From CAYTAP01 sp964435775 (GTDB lineage Bacteria; Planctomycetota; Phycisphaerae; Tepidisphaerales; Tepidisphaeraceae), in the NCBI GenBank assembly GCA_964435775.1, contig CAYTAP010000072.1, forward strand, positions 1 through 21,574: DNA of 21,574 bases, read 5' to 3'. The notes under the pieces were generated by a model. That model was not told where the DNA came from. It saw only the letters and a list, made by a program, of their open reading frames with translations, and ran no database searches. Made by a program: the position numbers and the translations under genes. Each line of letters starts with the position of its first letter. Within the stretch, counting starts at the first letter, position 1. This document shows positions 16,371 through 21,574 of the stretch, one piece after another.

Positions 16371-16398
16371 TTGTATATGTGTAAATATATGGCATAAT
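16371..16398 (+). promoter_or_regulatory. Promoter of the 16513 PEP-CTERM gene
   Basis: TTGTAT (16371-16376), 16 nt and CATAAT (16393-16398) with an extended TGG before it. The start point would be near 16405, so the leader is about 108 nt. No good copy of the locus operator is present, only TTTGGT downstream. Confidence 0.5.
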
Positions 16399-16467
16399 GC
16401 CCAAGTTTGGTCCCCGTTCCTGTTTGCTTGCGCTGGTCTGCGCGAGCGGCACGGAGGATCAAATACC

Positions 16468-16509
16468 GGCGGAGCCATCTCCGCCTCTCGTTTTTTCGTT
16501 GGCGGAGAG
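16468..16509 (+). promoter_or_regulatory. Possible switchable hairpin covering the ribosome binding site
   Basis: GGCGGAG (16468-16474) pairs with CTCCGCC (16479-16485) around the loop CCAT, and six Ts follow at 16491-16496, as in an intrinsic terminator. The same TCTCCGCC (16478-16485) can instead pair over 8 bp with GGCGGAGA (16501-16508), which contains the Shine-Dalgarno of the ATG at 16513. The two folds exclude each other. This could be attenuation or translational control; no known riboswitch is recognised. Confidence 0.45.
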
Positions 16510-16512
16510 TTT

Positions 16513-17296
16513 ATGAGTCAGTCAATTCTGGGCAAACATGGTTTTTTGGGCGCGGTGGTGACAGGTATCTCCATGATGGGCGCGGCGGGCATCAGTTCGG
16601 CGGCGACCGCTCTCATTGATTTTGGAAATTCAGGCGCAGACATCCTCGTCGGATGATGCGCTCGGCCGGACGTGGAATAACGTTGACGCCAGCGCGAGCG
16701 CGGCCAACAGCCCTTATACGTTGAATGATATAGCCAACGCATCGACCGGGTGGTCGCTGGCCATAGGCAACCCGACGGGAAACGACAGCACCCCCAGTCA
16801 AATCGGTTTTAACAATCCAAACTCGGATGGCACCACCAGCCCCACCGGCGATGCCGCGTCGCGATACTACCCGGCGAGCGCCACCCGCGACTCCGGATAC
16901 GGCAACACAGCCACCTTTGACCGGGGCACGGTCCCAGCTGTTTTGTTGACGCTCAGCAACCTGTCGCCGGCTGAAACATACGACTTCTACTTCTTTGCTT
17001 CGCGCATGAACGTCTCGGATAATCGCGAAACGGCGTACCAGGTCACGGGCGGCACGACCTCAACGACCTATCTCAATGCCGCCAACAACACAGGCAACAT
17101 CGTCGCCGTCTCCGGCATGACGCCCGACGCGAACAACCAAATCAGCATCACCGTGTCGCCGGGTTCCAATAACAACAATGGCAGCAAGTTCTACTACCTT
17201 GGCGTTCTTGAAATCGCCTCGGTTCCCGAACCCACTTCCATGGGCGTCCTTGGCCTGGGCGCCATGGCGCTGCTGCGACGCCATCGCAAGGCCTGA
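16513..17296 (+). pseudogene. PEP-CTERM secreted protein interrupted by a +1 frameshift
   Basis: ATG 16513 follows GGAG (16504-16507). The first frame gives a signal peptide (about MSQSILGKHGFLGAVVTGIS to SSAAT) and ALIDFGNSGAD before a TGA near 16654. The next frame continues with QTSSSDDALGRTWNNVDA, LLTLSNLSPAETYDFYFFAS and FYYLGVLEIA. It ends in VPEPTSMGVLGLGAMALLRRHRKA. One extra base near the GGCGCAGAC junction (about 16631-16640) accounts for the break; without one G the protein would read DFGNSGQTSSSDDALG and have about 260 residues. The body is a beta-sandwich of a kind often seen in planctomycete PEP-CTERM proteins, of unknown function. It is the second PEP-CTERM gene here with the same type of shift. 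Confidence 0.72.
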
Positions 17297-17431
17297 CCGC
17301 GCGGGCTTCCCGCGGTTCATGGAAACCAAGCACTTCGTCTCCCGCCGGGTGGATCATTCCCCCGGCCGGGATCGAGAGTTCCGCGTTATTGATCCCACAC
17401 CATCCGTACCTTGCACCCTGAAGAAATCATC

Positions 17432-18367
17432 ATGCGAAAATCCTTCATCATCACCGTGACGTTTCTATGTTCCAGCGCTTTTGTCCTTGCGGCCGGTCCG
17501 GCTCGCGCCGCTGAGCAACCGCTCAATCTCTTGTTCTTTGGCAACAGCTTCACGATCGGCAATGGAAGCTGGACATTGCCGACCATCGTCACGAACATCG
17601 CCGTTGCGCCCGGGCATGTCGCGCCGAACACCTATCAGCAAATGAACGGCGGCTGGAAGCTGTCGGATCATGTCATCAAGGTGAGCAGCGATGGGAGTGC
17701 AAATGTCATCGACAATTCACTGCCCGTCGGGCAAACGTGGGATGCCGTCGTTCTTCAAGGCTACAGCACCGAAGCGACGACCGTCTCATCGGTCGGCGGG
17801 AATCGGACCAGTTTCACGACCAATGCCACCACCCTCGCGGATCATGTGCAAATCAACAGCCCGAATATGACGCCGGTCCTCTTTGAAACCTGGGCACGAC
17901 AGCCGGGACACAGCTATTACCCTGGAACGTTCGCCGATGCGGCGGCGATGCAAAGCGAGGTGCGCGACGGGTACAACATGGCGCGGGATGCCGTTGACCA
18001 GGCGCTTGGCGACAACATCACCCGCGTCGCTCCGGCTGGTGATGCCTTCGAGCAGTACGGGTGGAACAACCTCTACAACAGTGATTTGTATCACGCCAAC
18101 AATCGTGGCGAGCTGCTGGTGGGCTTGACCATCTTTTCAACGATCTACCAGGAAAAGGTTGGCGATATCGATCTCTCAGGATTGATGACCAGCATGGGCC
18201 TGCCGCTTGCCGATGCGGTCGGGCTGAAAATGGCGGCCGACGCGGTGACGGTTGTCCCCGAACCTGGGGTGGCGACGATCCTGGTCGGCGGGTTGGCGCT
18301 GCTGTCCCTGCGTCGGCGACGGATGAACGTCGGGACGTCAGGCGCTTCCCCCTCGGTTGCTTATTGA
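17432..18367 (+). CDS. Secreted PEP-CTERM protein with SGNH-hydrolase-like domain
   Basis: The protein has 311 residues. The start at ATG 17432 gives a clean signal peptide (MRKSFIITVTFLCSSAFVLA, cut near ARA-AE); the TTG at 17411 does not. Residues 31-240 resemble SGNH/GDSL-type esterases: LLFFGNSFTIGNG holds the likely nucleophile S39, WDAVVLQGYS is a second core strand, and SDLYHANNRGE holds D218 and H221 in the D-x-x-H arrangement. VPEP at 275-278, the hydrophobic ATILVGGLALLSL and RRRR form a PEP-CTERM tail with an extra 15 residues after it. It could remove acetyl or other acyl groups from sugars at the cell surface; this is inferred. Its end overlaps the convergent pseudopilin gene by 7 bp. 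Confidence 0.83.
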   Translation: MRKSFIITVTFLCSSAFVLAAGPARAAEQPLNLLFFGNSFTIGNGSWTLPTIVTNIAVAPGHVAPNTYQQMNGGWKLSDHVIKVSSDGSANVIDNSLPVGQTWDAVVLQGYSTEATTVSSVGGNRTSFTTNATTLADHVQINSPNMTPVLFETWARQPGHSYYPGTFADAAAMQSEVRDGYNMARDAVDQALGDNITRVAPAGDAFEQYGWNNLYNSDLYHANNRGELLVGLTIFSTIYQEKVGDIDLSGLMTSMGLPLADAVGLKMAADAVTVVPEPGVATILVGGLALLSLRRRRMNVGTSGASPSVAY

Positions 18368-19224
18368 AACTCCTTCGACGCCCAAGGCCACAGCCCACGA
18401 ACAACGTTGAGGTCCGTTCCCGAGCTTAGCATGCCGTCGCCGTAGGCCAGCGAAGTCCAGGTGCGGGTTGATATGGGCAGGTAGACCGTGTGTCCATCGA
18501 TATAGGTGCAGTTCACGCCTTTGCGGCCGTGGGTGATGGTGGGGTAGATGTCGTCGCCATTCTGGCCGGTGCTGGTCAGGCACATGATGTACGCGGTGAT
18601 GTGCGCGACGTAGTTGTTGGGAAGACCCCATCCGCCACTTCTTCCCTTGCGTCCGATCTTTCCGTGCGCGGTGCTTTCACTTGAGTAGTAGGGGATGGTG
18701 TTCAACACATACGACCCCTGCCCGCCAAAGGTGGGCAGGCCGCCGCTGGCCGCATACTTTTCAGGGAGTGTGAAACCCCCGTTGGCTGAAAAGTTGGTCC
18801 AGCCCTGCGTGATGAAGTCGGGACATTCCACGACCCGCGTGGGAGGCAGATATTTCCCCCCAATGAGCATGCCGATGGCGTACCAGCGGCCGTCCGTGTT
18901 GATCGCCGCTTCCCACGGGTACGCGCCCCACGATGCGGAGTATTCCGCGCCTTTGGTGTTGTTGGCGATGTTGGTTCCTGGAAGAAAGCCGCGGTTGTCG
19001 TTGGCGTACATCACCATTGCCGTGTAGATCTGATGCTGATTGCTCGCACAGACCGTGACCTTGGCGGCCTCGCGGGCTTTGTTCAGCGCCGGGAGCAGCA
19101 TCGCTATGAGAATGGCAATGATCCCAATGACAACAAGCAGCTCAACCAATGTAAAAGCCGCCCAACTGGCGCGATGCGCTGATCGTGTCGTGCGGACGCT
19201 GGTCGTCAGAAGATGCCGAGGCAT
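18361..19224 (-). CDS. Type II secretion/pilin-like protein with prepilin N-terminal methylation motif
   Basis: The protein has 287 residues, starting at ATG 19224 behind a strong GGAGG. Residues 20-48 (SWAAFTLVELLVVIGIIAIL...) are the prepilin signal: cleavage is expected before F24, with E28 at +5 of the mature form, though the residue before the cut is Ala rather than the usual Gly. The remainder is the globular part of the large planctomycete pseudopilin group, with CASNQHQIYTAMVMYANDNRGFLPG and an H-x-DG motif near the end (HGRKGVNCTYIDGH). Here ten residues separate H from DG instead of the more usual nine. Proteins of this type are abundant in planctomycetes and their roles are mostly unknown. 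An operator-bearing promoter about 180 nt upstream links it to the sugar locus. Confidence 0.88.
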   Translation of the reverse strand: MPRHLLTTSVRTTRSAHRASWAAFTLVELLVVIGIIAILIAMLLPALNKAREAAKVTVCASNQHQIYTAMVMYANDNRGFLPGTNIANNTKGAEYSASWGAYPWEAAINTDGRWYAIGMLIGGKYLPPTRVVECPDFITQGWTNFSANGGFTLPEKYAASGGLPTFGGQGSYVLNTIPYYSSESTAHGKIGRKGRSGGWGLPNNYVAHITAYIMCLTSTGQNGDDIYPTITHGRKGVNCTYIDGHTVYLPISTRTWTSLAYGDGMLSSGTDLNVVRGLWPWASKEFQ

Positions 19225-19409
19225 TGCGGACCTCCATGAAGTGAAAAGACCAAACCGTTTCTAAAGACCGCCAAAAACCAAACCACCGCGACGCATCCGC
19301 GTGAATCCCCGTGAAGTGATGGCCGGGGTAACCAAAACTCGTTGCGTGGGAACACAACCGAACGTGAATCAATCAACAGCGTGTGTTCGCCAGCGGTCTT
19401 CTTTTCTGC
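19225..19409. other. Leader region of the pseudopilin gene, no gene seen
   Basis: I see no credible coding sequence here. It is the probable untranslated leader of the minus-strand pseudopilin gene. It has AT-rich and ACCAAA-rich patches, including GTAACCAAAACTCG near 19328, which resembles a weak operator half. Confidence 0.4.
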
Positions 19410-19438
19410 ATAGTATACCATATTGGTGTATATTTCAA
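19410..19438 (-). promoter_or_regulatory. Promoter of the pseudopilin gene (TTGAAA-17-TACTAT)
   Basis: On the minus strand TTGAAA (19438-19433), 17 nt and TACTAT (19415-19410); TATACT with a shorter spacer is an alternative -10. The start would be near 19403, leaving a leader of about 180 nt. Operator copy E fills the spacer. Confidence 0.55.
19415..19429. promoter_or_regulatory. Operator-like inverted repeat E
   Basis: ATACCA-TAT-TGGTGT, extending to a longer imperfect palindrome (TATACCA with TGGTGTA) at 19414-19430. With copy B it is the best match to the locus consensus. Confidence 0.6.
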
Positions 19439-19507
19439 CATAATTCCATGAAAATTGGCTTCGCAATTCCTTTGTTCTTGATGCGCGTCGAATACACGAA
19501 TGACCTC

Positions 19508-19750
19508 TCAGGGTGGGCTGTTCCCATTGGAGCTGGCCGGAGAGGCCTTTAACCCGCATGTTGCATCGATAGGACGCCGGTCATTGGCTTCCCAATCCGC
19601 GATGATGCGGTGGTACAGCTCTCGGCTCCGCGGCGTGTCGCGGGGGCCAAGTTAATAGTTCCCGGCCTTTCTGCTGACGGCGTCGCGGAGGGTGACGATG
19701 GCCTGATCGTAGCCTTTGCGCTGGCGATAGGCGGGAATGATACGCGGCAT
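19508..19750 (-). pseudogene. Broken N-terminal remnant of a tyrosine-type site-specific integrase
   Basis: From ATG 19750 the minus strand reads MPRIIPAYRQRKGYDQAIV and, after TLRDAVSRKAGNY, hits TAA at 19654-19652. The same frame then continues LGPRDTPRSRELYHRIIADWEANDRRP before running into unrelated sequence and a stop at 19510-19508. The pattern PAYR...G.A.V.L...Y-LGP...S...YHR.I.-WEA is what I recall from the N-terminal arm of planctomycete phage-type integrases. The whole catalytic domain is missing and a nonsense codon interrupts the rest, so it is not functional. It lies 119 bp beyond the 3' end of tRNA-Arg, on the same strand, as expected for the scar of an element that integrated at the tRNA. 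Confidence 0.62.
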
Positions 19751-19773
19751 GATGCGGCTTCTTTGAAGCTCCT

Positions 19774-19792
19774 GCGCGGTGTAACACCGCGC
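19774..19792. repeat. Perfect 8-bp hairpin downstream of tRNA-Arg
   Basis: GCGCGGTG-TAA-CACCGCGC. It might terminate the tRNA transcript, but on the minus strand no T run follows it. Confidence 0.4.
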
Positions 19793-19832
19793 GAAAAAGC
19801 GTCGAAAGCCGCACCACCCGCAAAGGATGGGC

Positions 19833-19849
19833 GTCCGCAACCTGCGGAC
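19833..19849. repeat. Hairpin GTCCGCA-ACC-TGCGGAC near tRNA-Arg
   Basis: A perfect 7-bp stem with a 3-nt loop. The GTCCGC/GCGGAC core is shared with the repeat units at 6027-6123, so it may be a diverged member or a simple tRNA terminator. Confidence 0.4.
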
Positions 19850-19869
19850 TCGACGAAAGCTGTGGGAAA

Positions 19870-19943
<74 letters not shown>

Positions 19944-20027
19944 GGTGGTCTGGACATTCCCGCAGGGTGTGAATGTATCATTGGCCGCTCCGCGTGCCAA
20001 ATGAGCGCAAGGGCGGCGGGCGCGCCT

Positions 20028-20055
20028 TTGCCCGAATGGTCGATCCGCCTACACT
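20028..20055 (+). promoter_or_regulatory. Possible promoter of the rhomboid gene
   Basis: TTGCCC (20028-20033), 16 nt and TACACT (20050-20055). The predicted start is about 20062, next to ATG 20063, which would make a leaderless message. This agrees with the lack of a Shine-Dalgarno. Confidence 0.4.
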
Positions 20056-20062
20056 ACGCCGC

Positions 20063-20824
20063 ATGGGTTTTTACGATCGCGACTATTCGAAATCGCCGCG
20101 GGGGCGGAGCATGGCATATGGCGCCATGTCGATGTGGTCGGTCACCACATGGCTGATCGTCATCAACGTCGCGGTCTTCATTATCGATCGGTTGCTCCAG
20201 CGTCTTGGGATCGAAGGCGTGGTTCAGCTCGGCGTGACCCTGGACAATCGCGTCGTCGGGTATCATGCGCCGCTTCTGGAATCGCTGGGTTATTTCTCGC
20301 AATACACCGCCGTGATGCACCTGCAACTCTGGAGGTTCATCAGCTTTCAATTCCTGCACGCCAACCTGTCGCACATTTTCTTCAACATGCTGGCGCTTTA
20401 TTTCTTCGGGCCGCTCGTCGAATCCTTTTTGGGCAGCCGGCGCTACCTGGCATTTTACCTGATCGCCGGATCGTGCGGCGCGCTGGGCTACATGGTCCTC
20501 AGCACCCTGCACATCCTGATTGACAATCCTTACGTTCCCCTCATCGGCGCGTCGGCCGGCATCTTCGGCATCCTGGTCGCCGCGGCGCTGGTCGCGCCGA
20601 ACACGACGGTCATGCTCCTGTTTCCGCCGATCCCGCTCAAGCTCAAAACCCTTGCGTGGATCTTCATCGGGATCGCCGTCTTCACCGTCTTCACCCGCGG
20701 CGAAAACTCCGGCGGAGAGGCGGCTCACCTCGGCGGGGCGCTGGGGGGGTATCTTCTCATCCAGTATCCCGAAGCGCTGGCGATTTTTTCGCCCAGGCGC
20801 GGCCGACAATTCTGGAGGAAGTAA
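20063..20824 (+). CDS. Rhomboid family intramembrane serine protease
   Basis: The protein has 253 residues. ATG 20063 gives MGFYDRDYSK, an N-terminus I recall from planctomycete rhomboids; earlier in-frame starts (20036, 19973) run toward the tRNA and have no support. Membrane segments begin at about residue 28. HANLSHIFFNMLALYFFG (99-116) is the conserved H-x-x-x-N region of the second segment, S164 in IGASAGIFG is the nucleophile and H222 in AAHLGGALGG is the partner base. It cleaves membrane proteins within the bilayer; the target is unknown. The stop overlaps the next start (TAATG), so the two genes are translationally coupled, an unusual partner for a rhomboid. Confidence 0.92.
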   Translation: MGFYDRDYSKSPRGRSMAYGAMSMWSVTTWLIVINVAVFIIDRLLQRLGIEGVVQLGVTLDNRVVGYHAPLLESLGYFSQYTAVMHLQLWRFISFQFLHANLSHIFFNMLALYFFGPLVESFLGSRRYLAFYLIAGSCGALGYMVLSTLHILIDNPYVPLIGASAGIFGILVAAALVAPNTTVMLLFPPIPLKLKTLAWIFIGIAVFTVFTRGENSGGEAAHLGGALGGYLLIQYPEALAIFSPRRGRQFWRK

Positions 20825-21564
20825 TGGCCCCGCTGCGCGTTGAGCATGTGACCAAAACTTTCCTCCAGGGAAACCGGAGGGTCATCGCGCTCGACGGCAT
20901 CACCCTCGATGTCGGACCATCGCGGTTCCTCGCCGTCATGGGGGCCAGCGGGTCGGGCAAGAGCACCCTGCTGCACCTCATGGCCGGGCTGGCCAAACCG
21001 GATGAGGGAAAGGTTCTGATCGACGACACCGACATTACAACCCTGAACGACCGGCGACTGACGCTCTTTCGCCGCCGGCGCATCGGGCTGGTCTTTCAGT
21101 CGTTCAACCTGATCCCCACGCTGTCGGCCGAGGAGAACATCGCGCTGCCGCTCATGCTGGAAGGGGTCAATGGATCGACGTTGAAGGAAAAAGTGGGAGG
21201 GATCATGTCCACGCTCGGCATCGAATCGCGGCGCGGGCATCGCCCCGACGCGATGAGCGGCGGCGAGCAGCAGCGCGTCGCCATCGGTCGCGCGCTGGTC
21301 ACCGACGCCACGGTGATCCTCGCCGATGAACCGACGGGCAACCTCGATTCGGCCAATTCGCGCGCGGTGTGCGAAGTGTTGCGCGACCTGTCCACCCGGC
21401 TGAACAAAGCGATCGTCATGGTCACGCACGAGCCGGCGGTGGCCGCGTATGCCGATGAGGTGGCGGTGATCCGCGATGGGCGACTGATCGATCGTTTCGA
21501 TGCGCCGGGTCCGGAACATGGCCAGGATTTGGCGGCGCGATATCAGGCGTGCTTGAGTCAATAG
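20824..21564 (+). CDS. ABC transporter ATP-binding protein (LolD/MacB type)
   Basis: The protein has 246 residues, starting at ATG 20824 with GGAGGA about 4 nt before and a 1-nt overlap with the rhomboid stop. All nucleotide-binding motifs are intact: Walker A GASGSGKST (40-48), Q-loop Q92, signature SGGEQQR (145-151), Walker B VILADE (164-169), D-loop NLD and switch H202. The FQSFNLIPTLSAEENIALPL sequence and DEPTGNLD are typical of the LolD/MacB/FtsE subfamily, which power lipoprotein release, macrolide or peptide export. The permease would be expected just past the window end. Confidence 0.93.
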   Translation: MAPLRVEHVTKTFLQGNRRVIALDGITLDVGPSRFLAVMGASGSGKSTLLHLMAGLAKPDEGKVLIDDTDITTLNDRRLTLFRRRRIGLVFQSFNLIPTLSAEENIALPLMLEGVNGSTLKEKVGGIMSTLGIESRRGHRPDAMSGGEQQRVAIGRALVTDATVILADEPTGNLDSANSRAVCEVLRDLSTRLNKAIVMVTHEPAVAAYADEVAVIRDGRLIDRFDAPGPEHGQDLAARYQACLSQ

Positions 21565-21574
21565 CTTTGTAGGG

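Noticed and set aside
16405..16467. Cyclic-di-GMP or other known riboswitch in the leader
   Set aside because: I could not match any conserved core of a known riboswitch; only the alternative hairpins downstream are supported.
17293..17318. Terminator after the 16513 PEP-CTERM gene (CCGCG/CGCGG hairpin)
   Set aside because: The stem is imperfect and no T run follows.
19652..19840. A functional small protein from the 62-codon frame ending at 19652
   Set aside because: Its coding similarity continues past the stop in the same frame, so it is better explained as a nonsense-broken integrase remnant starting at 19750.

Overview
The window looks like a scaffolded draft genome piece (ten Ns at 5768-5777) from a GC-rich planctomycete, probably of the Phycisphaerae type. 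The signs are: four secreted proteins with C-terminal VPEP sorting tails (PEP-CTERM) followed by a hydrophobic stretch and an Arg cluster; a pseudopilin-like protein with an H-x-DG motif; a DUF6785/DUF6784-type membrane protein; GntR/LacI chimeric regulation; and several Gfo/Idh/MocA oxidoreductases paired with TIM-barrel isomerases. The lineage is inferred from gene content only.

Layout. 1-2614 (minus) is a secreted beta-helix protein, cut by the window edge, with a triplicated N-terminal module. 2779-6997 (plus) is a transporter-like membrane protein, a Gfo/Idh/MocA oxidoreductase split by the assembly gap, and a TIM-barrel protein; GC-rich hairpin repeats lie between the last two. 7004-9352 (minus) holds a PEP-CTERM esterase with a lectin-like domain and a frameshifted PEP-CTERM discoidin-like protein. 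9648-10775 (minus) is a GntR-type repressor with a sugar-binding-like C-terminus. 11013-16115 (plus) is a tight five-gene operon: GH29 alpha-L-fucosidase, COG3618 amidohydrolase/lactonase, aldo-keto reductase, TIM-barrel isomerase and Gfo/Idh/MocA oxidoreductase. 16156-16357 is a nested inverted-repeat, MITE-like element. 16513-18367 (plus) carries a frameshifted PEP-CTERM gene with a possible switchable hairpin in its leader, then a PEP-CTERM SGNH-like protein. 18361-19224 (minus) is a pseudopilin-like protein. 19508-19943 is a broken integrase remnant beside tRNA-Arg(TCG). 20063-21564 (plus) is a rhomboid protease coupled to an ABC transporter ATPase, which looks like ordinary chromosomal background.

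How it fits together. The central part reads as a fucoside or fucose-containing polysaccharide locus. Secreted proteins would bind or trim the polymer, a membrane protein would import products, a cytoplasmic fucosidase would release L-fucose, and the aldo-keto reductase plus lactonase would oxidise it without phosphorylation. The oxidoreductase/TIM-barrel pairs may act on other sugars. A dehydratase and an aldolase are not in the window.

The most interesting signal is a recurring 15-bp inverted repeat, consensus ATACCA-N3-TGGTAT, found in five intergenic regions. In four of them it lies inside the -35/-10 spacer of a recognisable promoter, including the repressor's own. This suggests that the beta-helix gene, the transporter operon, the repressor, the fucosidase operon, a PEP-CTERM gene and the pseudopilin form one local regulon.
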